A stretch of 64,000 nt of DNA from Verrucomicrobium sp. GAS474 (GCF_900105685.1 NZ_LT629781.1:1426001-1490000); one strand, 5' to 3'; positions 53,543-61,457 are shown, numbered from the stretch's first letter. Program-made: numbers and translations. Notes: a model not told the origin generated them from the letters alone.

Positions 53543-54526
53543 ATGGCCACCTCCCGACGTGACTTCCTGACCCGTGCCGCCGTCGCCACGGCCGCCGCCG
53601 TTTTCCTCCCCCGCTTCGCCGGTTACGACATGGCGCTGGCCCAGCCCGTGGCGACGGACAAGAAATGGGTCTCCCAGACCTTTCGCGTCGGGGCGATCAA
53701 GGTGACCTCCTTCCGCGACGGCACCGCCGCCCTCCCGCTCCGCCCCATCATGACGAACGCCCCCGCGGGCGAGGCCGAGGCGGTGATGAAGGCCGCCGGG
53801 CTGCCCGATCCGGTCCCGATCTCCTTCAACGTCCTCCTCATCGAGGACGGGACCGAGAAGATCCTCGTCGACACCGGCTACGGTGCGCTGGCCGGGGCGG
53901 CGGCGGGCGGCCTCCCTGCGGCCCTCCGGGGTTACGGCCTCGCGCCGGAGAAGGTCACCGCCGTCGTCCTCAGCCACGCCCACGGGGACCATTACGGCGG
54001 CCTCCTCGACGCGGCGACCGGGAAGCTGAACTACCCCAACGCCCGCCTCTTCATCACCCAGACCGAGTACGACTTCTGGACTTCGGGCGCGAACCTTTCC
54101 AAGACCCCGCTCCCCGCCGACCAGCAGAAGGGGATGATCGAGGGCTCGGCCAAGGCGCTGAACGCCCTTGCCGGGAAGTGGGAGAAGGTCCCGACGAACC
54201 AGAAGATCATCGAGGGCGTCTGGCTCCTCCCCGCCCCCGGCCACACCCCGGGCCACAGCGCCCTCCTCATCGCCTCGGGGAACGAGCAGCTCCTCCACAT
54301 CGTCGACGCCGCCCACAACCACGTCCTCATGTTCGCCCGCCCCGAGTGGACCATCGCCTTCGACACCGACCCCGCCCAGGCCGTCGCCACCCGCCGCCGC
54401 CTCTTCGACCGCGCCGCCGCCGACAAGCTCCGCATCATGAGCTACCACCTCCCCTTCCCCGGCACAGGCCGGATCGTGACCGAGGGGAAGGGGTACAAGT
54501 GGGTAGGTGAGGTGTTCACCACCTAA
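53543..54526 (+). CDS. Tat-exported MBL-fold metallo-hydrolase
   Basis: About 327 residues. MATSRRDFLTRAAVATAAAV is a twin-arginine signal (S-R-R-D-F-L) with a cleavage region near ALAQP. The metallo-beta-lactamase fold has VVLSHAHGDHYGG (H-x-H-x-D-H), PAPGHTPGHSALL and HIVDAAHNH. It should be a folded-state exported zinc hydrolase such as a lactonase- or glyoxalase-like enzyme. The TatC homologue at 60054 could serve its export. It is divergent from the isoprenoid operon. Confidence 0.88.
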   Translation: MATSRRDFLTRAAVATAAAVFLPRFAGYDMALAQPVATDKKWVSQTFRVGAIKVTSFRDGTAALPLRPIMTNAPAGEAEAVMKAAGLPDPVPISFNVLLIEDGTEKILVDTGYGALAGAAAGGLPAALRGYGLAPEKVTAVVLSHAHGDHYGGLLDAATGKLNYPNARLFITQTEYDFWTSGANLSKTPLPADQQKGMIEGSAKALNALAGKWEKVPTNQKIIEGVWLLPAPGHTPGHSALLIASGNEQLLHIVDAAHNHVLMFARPEWTIAFDTDPAQAVATRRRLFDRAAADKLRIMSYHLPFPGTGRIVTEGKGYKWVGEVFTT

Positions 54527-54533
54527 GCGCCCC

Positions 54534-54779
54534 TCTCCCATCGACACGTCTCCCAATAGGAGTCTAGGCGTATGGGTACTGCTACCCCTCCAATACGTAC
54601 CCTCGGACGCTTGGGAAGCAGCGGATTTTAATCCAGTTCGGAAACGAGGCGCCGCCAAAGCGCGTCCGCCTAGTTCAGGCCCTCCGAAGGGGAGGTTCGA
54701 GGAGGGGCAAAGCCCCTCTTGGGCTATAAAGCGGATCGCCTCCAGCTGTACAGGGTTGACCCCGCCAGCCCCAACGGGC
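54534..54779 (+). repeat. Dispersed 245-bp structured repeat, copy B
   Basis: Lies between two convergent genes, eight bases after the MBL-fold stop and 14 before the tandem DUF5069 stop, filling the gap. It is collinear with copies A and C. The hairpin is again GAGGGGC-AAA-GCCCCTC; one flanking pair is mismatched (G opposite G). Confidence 0.88.
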
Positions 54780-54792
54780 CCCCCCGCCCCTC

Positions 54793-55770
54793 TCACCCCC
54801 GCACCGGCCGCCCCTCATCAATATCGATGTAATCAAACATCACCGCCACCGCCCCCGCCGGGTACCCCGAGTCATCGAGGCGGAAGGCCAGGCGCTGGTA
54901 AAGCGGATCGCGCCAACCCCGCTTCGTCATGAAGGCGTTCCACACCGTGATCTCCTCATCACTCGGGCGCGCGCCCCTCGGGCTGGTCGCGAAAGCCCAG
55001 GCGAGCAGCACCGAGGGATCGGTCTCGCCCGCCAGCACCTTCGCCTGGATCGCGGCGTAATCGATCCCGAGGAAGCGGCAGCAGAGCGAGTCGAAGTTCT
55101 TCGCGATGGCCGGATCATTCCCGGCGTAGCCGCAGGAGGCGATCCATTCCTGGGGCAGCTTCCCGGCGGCGGCGAGGGCGATCTTCGTGACCATCCGGGG
55201 AAAGTAGACGACGCCGTCGATCTTCTCGTAGGGGCTCGGCAGGCCGGGGATGACGGTCGGCGACTTTTCGGGCTTCGCGCTCGCGACGGGGCCGGGCGGG
55301 AACGATTCCGGCTTGAAATCGGAGGGGGTCTTCCGCCCCTCGTCGATGTCGAAGCCGTCGAACCACGTCAGCACCGCGTCGGGATCGGCTCCCAGTTTCA
55401 CCGCCCATTCGCGCATCGAGGGGGTCGCGTCGTCGCGCCAGCCCCGCTTCGAGGCGTAGGCGCTCCAGATCTCGGTCTGCTCCGCCGTCGGATTCTTCCC
55501 CGTCGCCCGCGCCCATTCCAGCACGGCGGCGTCGGTCGGCAGTTCATGGGTCTTCGCGACGAGGTCGGCATAGGAGACGCCGAGGAGGCGGCAGCACCGC
55601 GCGTCGAAGACATGGCCGCCGAATTGGGGCGCGTCGCCGAGGTAGGGGACGTAGACCTGCGGGAGCTTCCCGACGGCGTGGAGGCGGATCTTCCCCAGCA
55701 TGCGGGGGAAATAGACCAGGCCGTCGATGGCGTCGTGGGCGGAGGGAAGCTCGGGAAGGGGATGGGGCAT
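54793..55770 (-). CDS. Tandem DUF5069 protein
   Basis: A 325-residue protein made of two DUF5069 units. The first (about 1-140) has DGLVYFPRMLGKIRLHAVGK and RCCRLLGVSY; the second (about 170-320) repeats DGVVYFPRMVTKIALAAAGK and LCCRFLGIDY, with the same WFDGFDIDEGR / MFDYIDIDEGR ends. An internal duplication is therefore clear. A Pro/Lys-rich linker joins them. No function is known; the Cys-Cys pair conserved in both halves could bind metal. A single-domain paralogue is at 43592-44044. Confidence 0.85.
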   Translation of the reverse strand: MPHPLPELPSAHDAIDGLVYFPRMLGKIRLHAVGKLPQVYVPYLGDAPQFGGHVFDARCCRLLGVSYADLVAKTHELPTDAAVLEWARATGKNPTAEQTEIWSAYASKRGWRDDATPSMREWAVKLGADPDAVLTWFDGFDIDEGRKTPSDFKPESFPPGPVASAKPEKSPTVIPGLPSPYEKIDGVVYFPRMVTKIALAAAGKLPQEWIASCGYAGNDPAIAKNFDSLCCRFLGIDYAAIQAKVLAGETDPSVLLAWAFATSPRGARPSDEEITVWNAFMTKRGWRDPLYQRLAFRLDDSGYPAGAVAVMFDYIDIDEGRPVRG

Positions 55771-55960
55771 ACGTATCAGAAAGGATCGGATACGATCGGG
55801 ATGGGGTCAAGAGGAGGAGGAAAATTCACGGAAAGAAAATAAAAAGAGGGGAAAGCGAATTCAGGGCTCAAGTTTTTGCCCGATCGGCCGATAAAGGGGA
55901 AAAGGCCAGGCTTGAAGTTTTTGAGTTCAAGGGTGGTCCAACGATCCGACCCCCACCCTT

Positions 55961-56548
55961 ATGACTCCCATCAACGCCATCACCAGCGGCACCTCCGGAA
56001 GCAAGACCCCCACTCCGAGCGAGGTCTACGCCCAGCTCCTCGCCGAGGCCGCCGCCCAGAAAAAGGCCGCTTCGGCCCCGGCCCCGACTCCTTCCGTCCC
56101 CGCTGCCGCCGCTTCGGCGAATGCCGCGACGGCGGTCCCGGCTTCGGCCGCGGTCAGCACGCCCGCCCCCGGCAGCAGCACCGCGAATGCGGCTTTGGGA
56201 TCGAGCTCCGACGCCAACGCGGGGTCCGGCTCCGGCTCCAGCGCAACGGCCTCCGCCGGGGCGAGTGAGAGCAGCGCCGCCGCCGCGGCGACGACGACCG
56301 AGGCGACCTACACCAATTCCTACGGCGACACCGTCAGCATGAGCGGCATCGTCCTCGTCGCCGCCCGGGGCGACGGCCACAAGGGCGAGGACGATCCCGA
56401 CATCGCCGCCGCGCGGGACGCCTCCGCCGCGACGAAGAGCGCCGAGGTCAAGGCGACCGCCGCGAAGGAAGCCGCCACGGCGACGACCCCGGGCGATTCC
56501 CTCGACGGCCAGCAGCAGCTCCTCCAGAAGGCCTATTCCCGGGTTTAA
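55961..56548 (+). CDS. Ala/Ser-rich low-complexity protein of unknown function
   Basis: A 195-residue protein. Residues 35-115 are almost wholly Ala, Ser, Pro, Gly and Thr, as in disordered linkers. The ends are more ordered: PSEVYAQLLAEAAAQKKA near the start and a short YTNSYGDTVSMSGIVLVAAR block followed by a helical DSLDGQQQLLQKAYSRV. No signal peptide is seen. It precedes bioB by 67 bases on the same strand but the bioB promoter lies between. The opposite strand is also open, as expected for this composition, so coding status is fairly likely rather than certain. Confidence 0.5.
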   Translation: MTPINAITSGTSGSKTPTPSEVYAQLLAEAAAQKKAASAPAPTPSVPAAAASANAATAVPASAAVSTPAPGSSTANAALGSSSDANAGSGSGSSATASAGASESSAAAAATTTEATYTNSYGDTVSMSGIVLVAARGDGHKGEDDPDIAAARDASAATKSAEVKATAAKEAATATTPGDSLDGQQQLLQKAYSRV

Positions 56549-56576
56549 TCCCGGGCCGGAGCGGGACCGGTACCGC

Positions 56577-56615
56577 TTGACCCACGTCAACCGCTTCCCT
56601 ACGGTTGGTTGACGT
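56577..56615 (+). promoter_or_regulatory. bioB promoter with BirA-type operator
   Basis: TTGACC (56577-56582), 17 bases and TACGGT (56600-56605) form the promoter. ACGTCAACC (56584-56592) and GGTTGACGT (56607-56615) are a perfect 9-bp dyad with a 14-base spacer, spanning the -10. BirA operators follow TTGTAAACC-N14-16-GGTTTACAA; six of nine positions agree in each half. The dyad ends directly at the ATG, so the transcript must be almost leaderless. Confidence 0.6.
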
Positions 56616-57620
56616 ATGGCCCTCCTTCGCACCGCTCCTGCGCCGAAGCTCGACGAACTTCGCCGACTCTACGAACTCCCCCTCTTCGAGCTGGTCCACC
56701 AGTCGCGCGCGGTCTACACCGCCCATTGGCCCGATCCCGAGATCCAGCTCTGCTCCCTCCTCAGCATCAAGACGGGTGGCTGCAGCGAGGATTGCTCCTA
56801 CTGCGCCCAGAGCTCCCACTATGATACCGCCCTCCAGCCCGAGCGGCTCATGGAGAAGGAGACCGTCCTCGCCGCCGCCCGCCGGGCGAAGGCCGAGGGG
56901 GCGACCCGCTTCTGCATGGGCGCGGCCTGGAAGGGCGTGAAGGGCGGCGACGCGAAGCTCGACGCCGTCTGCGGCATCGTCGAGGGCGTCGCCGAACTCG
57001 GCATGGAAGTCTGCGTCACCCTCGGCAACCTCGACACCGAGGCGGCCCGGCGGCTGAAGGAGGCGGGCGTCACCGCCTACAACCACAACATCGACACCAG
57101 CCCCGAGTTCTACCCGAAGATCGTCACCACCCACACCTTCGACGACCGCCTCCGCACGATCGGCGAGGCGCAGAAGGCCGGGATGTCGGTCTGCTCCGGC
57201 GGGATCATCGGGATGGGGGAGACGGTCACCGACCGCCTCCGCATGCTCGAAGTCCTCGCGGGGCTCGAGACGGTGCCGGAGAGCGTGCCGATCAACGTCA
57301 TCACGCCGATCCCCGGCACCCCCCTCGGCGACGCGGAGCCGGTCGATATTTTTGAACTCGTCCGCCTCATCGCCGTCGCGCGGATCACTTTCCCCGTCTC
57401 GAAGGTCCGCCTCTCGGCGGGCCGGACGAAGCTGAGCCGCGAAGGCCAGGCCCTCTGCTTCTACGCGGGGGCGAACGCGATTTTCTTCGGGTCGAAGCTC
57501 CTTACCGCGCCGAACCCGGAAGCGAACGAGGATCTCCGTTTGCTGCGTGATCTGGGGTTTAAGCCGCAGGCTCCGTATACGGATGTGCCGGTGCCGGATT
57601 CGGTGGCGGCGACGGTTTAG
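56616..57620 (+). CDS. bioB: Biotin synthase
   Basis: A 334-residue radical SAM enzyme. Cys56-x3-Cys60-x2-Cys63 in GGCSEDCSYCAQSS binds the 4Fe-4S cluster. The 2Fe-2S ligands are expected in FCMGAAW, CVTLGNL and VCSGGIIGMGE, and RLSAGR supplies the Arg. YNHNIDTSPEFY is the substrate region. It inserts sulfur into dethiobiotin. The promoter and a BirA-like operator lie directly upstream; copy C of the structured repeat follows the gene. Confidence 0.96.
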   Translation: MALLRTAPAPKLDELRRLYELPLFELVHQSRAVYTAHWPDPEIQLCSLLSIKTGGCSEDCSYCAQSSHYDTALQPERLMEKETVLAAARRAKAEGATRFCMGAAWKGVKGGDAKLDAVCGIVEGVAELGMEVCVTLGNLDTEAARRLKEAGVTAYNHNIDTSPEFYPKIVTTHTFDDRLRTIGEAQKAGMSVCSGGIIGMGETVTDRLRMLEVLAGLETVPESVPINVITPIPGTPLGDAEPVDIFELVRLIAVARITFPVSKVRLSAGRTKLSREGQALCFYAGANAIFFGSKLLTAPNPEANEDLRLLRDLGFKPQAPYTDVPVPDSVAATV

Positions 57621-57660
57621 GGGGGGGCGATATGGGGGGGGTCGCGGATGGGGGAATGCC

Positions 57661-57904
57661 CTTCGGGGCTTGCGCGGTCGACCCTGTACAGCTGGAGGCG
57701 ATCCGCTTTAACGCCACAGAGGGGCTTCGCCCCTCCGTGACCTCCTGTTCTGAGGGCCTGAACTAGGCGGACGCGTTTCCCCCTGCGCCTCGTTTACTAA
57801 CTGTTTTAAAATCCGCTGCTTCCCCAGCGTCCGAGGGTACGTACTGAAGGGGTAGCGGTACCAATACGCCTAGACTCCTATTGGGAGAGGGCTCTATGGG
57901 AGAG
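57661..57904 (-). repeat. Dispersed 245-bp structured repeat, copy C
   Basis: The minus-strand copy, in the 337-base gap between the convergent bioB and phosphodiesterase-like genes. The hairpin has the same GAGGGGC/GCCCCTC core with loop GAA, but its outer stem is CAC/GTG instead of CCA/TGG in copy A, so pairing is kept by double changes. The remaining flanks (57621-57660 and 57905-57957) hold nothing recognisable. Confidence 0.85.
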
Positions 57905-57957
57905 ATATCTTCAGGGGTTGAAGCGCCGAGGGGATGGGCCTGCTCCTTGCCTTCGAC

Positions 57958-59691
57958 CTACGGCTCGCCGACGCCGCCGCGGCCTGCGCCGCCGCCGTTG
58001 CCCTCTTCCATGTAGACGGCCCCGTTGATCCGGGAGACGCGGAGGGTCTGCTGCCACGCGCCGATGGTGGCGGTCATGTTCTCGGTGTCGACGGTGTAGC
58101 TCGCCGCCGGATAGTCGCGGACGGCCTCGACGAGGACCCGGCCGTCCATCCACGGGGGCGAGGCGAGGCGGAGGAGCCCGGCGATGGTCGGCGCGAGGTC
58201 GGCGTTGCCGGTCGGCAGGTCGTCGACCCAGCCGGAACGGATGTCGGGGCCCGAGGCGATGAGCGTCCCGGCGAGGTCGAAGCGGCTCAGCGTCCCGTTG
58301 GAGGCGAGCTTCTCGATGCCGCCCCCGGCGACGTCGGCGAGGGCGGTGCCGGGGACGCCGTGGGAGTTCGCCTCGGCGGTCCACCGCATCGAGAGGACGA
58401 CGTCGGGCAGCTTCTCCCAGTCGCCCGTGGCGAGGTTCGCCTGGTGGAGGGTGAAGGCCCCGTCGCGCGCCTCCCGGCTGAAGAGGACCCCGGCGTAAGT
58501 GCTCCGCTGGAGGAATTTCAAGAGCCGCTCGGCGACCTCCCCGTCATGGCCGCCGACGTAGAAGAGGACGGTGCCGCCGCAGCCGACGACGAGGATCTTC
58601 CCCTTTTCGAGCGCCGCGCCGGGATTCGACTCGGCGATTTCGGGGGTGACCTTCAGCTTGCGCGTCGCGTTGAAGCCCGCCTTGGCCAGGTCGGCGGCGA
58701 CGTCGATGCCCTGCCGGACCGACGAGTAGCCGGTGTCGGAGACGATGAAGAGGTCGGTCTTCCCCCGGATGCCCTTCGCCTCGAGCGCCTGGAGGATGAG
58801 GCGGAGGTTCTCGTCCTGGGCGTGGATCGAGAGGAGGGCGTTGGGATCGCCCAATCCGTTCTCCCGCTGCGCGGCGGCGGGATCGGTGAGCCAGAGGCAG
58901 GAGAAGGCGGGGACCTCCTTTGCCCAGACGCCGTTGAGGAGCGCCCGCGTCATCCAGCGATCCTGGGGGGAGTTCGGCGTCGCCGAGGGGGGAAGGGGCT
59001 TGAGGAGTTTCTCGAGCGTCGCGCCGAGGGCGGCGGGGACGGTCAACATCTTCAGCGGCAGGACGGCGGAAGGGCTCGCGTTGGAGCCGGTGTTGGAATT
59101 GGCAGTGGAACTGCCGGAGCCCGCCTTGGCCGCAGGGGGCGTGGCGGCGATCGTCGCGGCGTAGACGACCGAGGAGGTCGTCGAGGCGCGGCCCTCCTCG
59201 GGCCGCCGGTCGGCGAGGAAGGGAAGGAGGCCGGCGCCGACGACGGCGGTGGAGCGGTCCCCGGCCTGGAGGAGCTCGGGCAGCGTGGCGACGGTGAGGT
59301 AGTGGCCGTCGGAGAGGGCGTCTCCCATGCGGACGGCGGCGGGGATCGCGGCGGGGACCGGCTTCGCCGCGTCGAGCGCGGGGAGGTAGGCCTTGTCGGC
59401 ATAGATGCCGCTCCGGCCCGGATAGGCCCCGGTGAGGAGGGCGATGCCGTTGACCAGCGGCGTGGTCGGGTAGACGGCGTGGTGCCGGGAGAAGCGGGTC
59501 CCCTCCTGCGCGAGGCGGAAGAGGGTCGGCGTGAGGGTCTCGGTCACCGCGTCGGGACGGAGGCCCGACCAGACGACGAGGACGACGTGCTCCGCCTGCT
59601 GGGCCGGGGCGACGGCGGGGAGGAGGGCCAGGACGAGCGCCAGGGCCAAGCCGGGGCGGATCAAGGGGACCGATCGGAGCCTGGGGATCAT
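57958..59691 (-). CDS. Exported phosphodiesterase/alkaline-phosphatase-fold protein, probably inactive
   Basis: A 577-residue protein with a signal peptide (LALALVLALLPAVAPAQQ). It follows the type I phosphodiesterase/nucleotide pyrophosphatase pattern: LRPDAVTETLTPTLFRLAQE, HAVYPTTPLVNGIALLTGAY (Thr nucleophile region) and DLAPTIAGLLRL. However the first metal Asp of the usual DG motif is Ser (VVWSGLRPD), the SDHG block reads VSDTGYSS, and no His precedes the last Asp. A Ser/Asn-rich insert lies near residue 195. Metal binding is thus probably lost and it may act as a binding protein. It follows xseB by 23 bases. Confidence 0.7.
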   Translation of the reverse strand: MIPRLRSVPLIRPGLALALVLALLPAVAPAQQAEHVVLVVWSGLRPDAVTETLTPTLFRLAQEGTRFSRHHAVYPTTPLVNGIALLTGAYPGRSGIYADKAYLPALDAAKPVPAAIPAAVRMGDALSDGHYLTVATLPELLQAGDRSTAVVGAGLLPFLADRRPEEGRASTTSSVVYAATIAATPPAAKAGSGSSTANSNTGSNASPSAVLPLKMLTVPAALGATLEKLLKPLPPSATPNSPQDRWMTRALLNGVWAKEVPAFSCLWLTDPAAAQRENGLGDPNALLSIHAQDENLRLILQALEAKGIRGKTDLFIVSDTGYSSVRQGIDVAADLAKAGFNATRKLKVTPEIAESNPGAALEKGKILVVGCGGTVLFYVGGHDGEVAERLLKFLQRSTYAGVLFSREARDGAFTLHQANLATGDWEKLPDVVLSMRWTAEANSHGVPGTALADVAGGGIEKLASNGTLSRFDLAGTLIASGPDIRSGWVDDLPTGNADLAPTIAGLLRLASPPWMDGRVLVEAVRDYPAASYTVDTENMTATIGAWQQTLRVSRINGAVYMEEGNGGGAGRGGVGEP

Positions 59692-59714
59692 CCTGGGTTT
59701 GGGGTAATGGTGAA

Positions 59715-60029
59715 TTAGAAGAGGCTGGGGCCTTCCTCGGAGGGATCGATTTCGTCGGGCCCGGAGGCGGGTGCGGGCTTGGACTTCGGTTCCTTGGCCG
59801 TTTTTTCCTTCTCGGCCTTGCCCGAGGTGAGGACCTCGATCTTCTGCTCGGCCTCGGAGAGCTTCTCGTCGCAGAGCTTCACGAGCTTGATCCCCTCCTC
59901 GTACCGCTCGATCAGGTGGTCGAGGGGGAGCTCGCCGTCTTCCATCTCGGTGACGATCCGCTCGAGGTCGGCCAGGGCGGCTTCGAACTTCGGCGTCGGA
60001 TCGTCGTGGGGAGAAGGCTTGGCTTTCAT
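59715..60029 (-). CDS. xseB: Exodeoxyribonuclease VII small subunit
   Basis: A 104-residue protein. KFEAALADLERIVTEMEDGE and LPLDHLIERYEEGIKLVKLC form the XseB helical hairpin; the Lys/Pro-rich acidic tail is unconserved. It binds the large subunit XseA, not in this window, to degrade single-stranded DNA. It lies 24 bases after tatC on the same strand and 23 before the phosphodiesterase-like gene. Confidence 0.93.
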   Translation of the reverse strand: MKAKPSPHDDPTPKFEAALADLERIVTEMEDGELPLDHLIERYEEGIKLVKLCDEKLSEAEQKIEVLTSGKAEKEKTAKEPKSKPAPASGPDEIDPSEEGPSLF

Positions 60030-60053
60030 GACGGGGATGACGTTATGGGCAAA

Positions 60054-60839
60054 TCAACCCGTCTGCCAGTCCGATTCGTCGCCCGCCTGGCCTTGGAGAT
60101 CGCCCCGGCGGCGCTCGACGAACCACATGATGACGAGGGTCCCCTCGAAGAGGAGGTACATCGGCCCGGCCATCATGAGGAGGGAGAACGGGTCGGTCGA
60201 CGGGACGACGCAGCAGGCGAGGATGAAGAGGATGAAGGCGGTGTGCCGCCGGTAGCGGGCCAGCGTGGCGCGGCGGACGATGCCGAGGATGTTCAGCACG
60301 AGGAGGACGAGCGGGAGCTCGAAGGAGAGGCCGAAGGCGAGGAGCATCTGGGTGACGAAGTCGATGTAGCTCTGCACGGTCCACTCCGTGCGGAAGCCGA
60401 GCCAGGCGTCGAACTCGTAGAAGAACTTCAGCGTCTGCGGGAGGATCAGCTCGTAGCAGAAGAAGGCCCCGCCGACGAAGAGGAGCGCCCCGGCGACGAA
60501 GGCCGGGATCAGCGCCCGGGCCTCGCGCGGCGTCAGCGCCGGGAGGAGGAACGAGGCGAGGAAATAGAGGATGAACGGGAGCGCGATGAGGACGCCGCCG
60601 GAGAGGGCGAGGCTGATCTGGATCGAGAGGGCGTCGGCGACGCCGAGGACGCGAAGCATCTCCCCCGGGTTCTGCCCGGCGAGGCGGAGGGGGTGATAGA
60701 GGATCTCGAGGAACGGCTTCGTCAGCGCGAGGCTGATCGTCATCCCGATGGCGAGGGCGGCGAACCCCCGGATCAACATCCAGCGCAGATCCTCGACATG
60801 GTCGAGGAAGCTCTTCGTGGTTTGATCGTTGACCTTCAT
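60054..60839 (-). CDS. tatC: Sec-independent translocase protein TatC
   Basis: A 261-residue protein with six membrane helices. The N-terminal HVEDLRWMLIRG matches TatC's signal-binding region (H-x-x-E-L-R), and GLSFELPLVLLVLNILGIV, ARYRRHTAFILFILACCVVPSTDP and GPMYLLFEGTL are conserved. With TatA/B it exports folded proteins carrying twin-arginine signals, for example the MBL-fold protein at 53543. TatA is not adjacent. Confidence 0.95.
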   Translation of the reverse strand: MKVNDQTTKSFLDHVEDLRWMLIRGFAALAIGMTISLALTKPFLEILYHPLRLAGQNPGEMLRVLGVADALSIQISLALSGGVLIALPFILYFLASFLLPALTPREARALIPAFVAGALLFVGGAFFCYELILPQTLKFFYEFDAWLGFRTEWTVQSYIDFVTQMLLAFGLSFELPLVLLVLNILGIVRRATLARYRRHTAFILFILACCVVPSTDPFSLLMMAGPMYLLFEGTLVIMWFVERRRGDLQGQAGDESDWQTG

Positions 60840-60867
60840 GGCGGCAATTGGGAGGACGGGGATGAGC

Positions 60868-61179
60868 TTAGGGCAATTCGAGATAGTCGCCAGCTTTCAT
60901 CCCGCCCAGGGCCGCAGCGATGTCGGCGACGCGGCTTCGGAGCCGAGGCCAGCTCGTCGTCGGCAGGATCAGGAGCGCGGTCTTTCGTCCCGTCAGGTTC
61001 TGCTGGTAGCGGAGGTTCTGGTCGGTGGTGACCAGGACGTCGAAATCGTGGTCGGCCATGGCCAGGAGCTCGCCGTTCTTGAGGCGGGACCAGCCCATCT
61101 CAAAGGCCGTCCGGACCTCGCATCCCGGCAGGTGTTCCCGGAGCGGGGCGGGCGTCCCCTGATCGAACAGCACCCTCAT
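60868..61179 (-). CDS. DUF5615 PIN-like toxin
   Basis: A 103-residue protein. MRVLFDQGTPAPLREHL, TAFEMGWSRLKNGELLAMA, DFDVLVTTDQNLRYQQNL and ALLILPTTSW match DUF5615, a PIN-like nuclease fold, with acidic residues in FDQG, GELL and TTDQN. It overlaps the DUF433 gene by four bases. DUF433-DUF5615 pairs are predicted VapBC-like toxin-antitoxin modules; RNase activity is inferred, not known for this member. Confidence 0.82.
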   Translation of the reverse strand: MRVLFDQGTPAPLREHLPGCEVRTAFEMGWSRLKNGELLAMADHDFDVLVTTDQNLRYQQNLTGRKTALLILPTTSWPRLRSRVADIAAALGGMKAGDYLELP

Positions 61180-61394
61180 GCCGCCAACAGACTTTTCTCG
61201 GCATGCCCCAGGACGGCCTCGGCCTGTTCCCGGGTGACGCCGGGAAACCAGACGACGAAATCGGTGATGCTGGCTCCGTCTTCGAGGTTTTCAAAGAGGG
61301 CCTTCACCGGAACCCGGGTGCCTTTGAAGACCCACGAGCCGCTCACGACCTCGGGATCGTGTTCGACAGCCGCGCATTGGTTCCAATCGAGCAT
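61176..61394 (-). CDS. DUF433 antitoxin
   Basis: A 72-residue protein. VVSGSWVFKGTRVPVKALFE and a following ASITDFVVWFPGVTREQAEA are the DUF433 winged-helix pattern. It pairs with the DUF5615 toxin, with translational coupling. TTGTCC (61424-61429), 17 bases and TAAGAT (61401-61406) lie six bases before the ATG on the minus strand, so it has its own promoter. Confidence 0.85.
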   Translation of the reverse strand: MLDWNQCAAVEHDPEVVSGSWVFKGTRVPVKALFENLEDGASITDFVVWFPGVTREQAEAVLGHAEKSLLAA

Positions 61395-61400
61395 GAATCG

Positions 61401-61429
61401 ATCTTACGCTCGCCCACGCAGCGGGACAA
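61401..61429 (-). promoter_or_regulatory. Promoter of the DUF433/DUF5615 pair
   Basis: Minus strand TTGTCC-N17-TAAGAT, six bases before the DUF433 ATG. The spacing is ideal and predicts a leaderless transcript. tatC and xseB may be read from it too, since gaps downstream are short. Confidence 0.5.
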
Positions 61430-61457
61430 GTCCGATCGCCCTCCCCCCCCAAGCGGC

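Noticed and set aside
51386-54796. A single 1136-residue frame ending in the squalene/phytoene synthase
   Set aside because: The upstream part is antisense or out of frame to the prenyl synthase and MBL-fold genes; the synthase begins naturally at ATG 52348.
30193-57904. The 245-bp repeats as coding sequence
   Set aside because: Frames through the copies give partly similar peptides, but they are not kept open in the same way in all copies, and the compensatory changes are in pairing bases.
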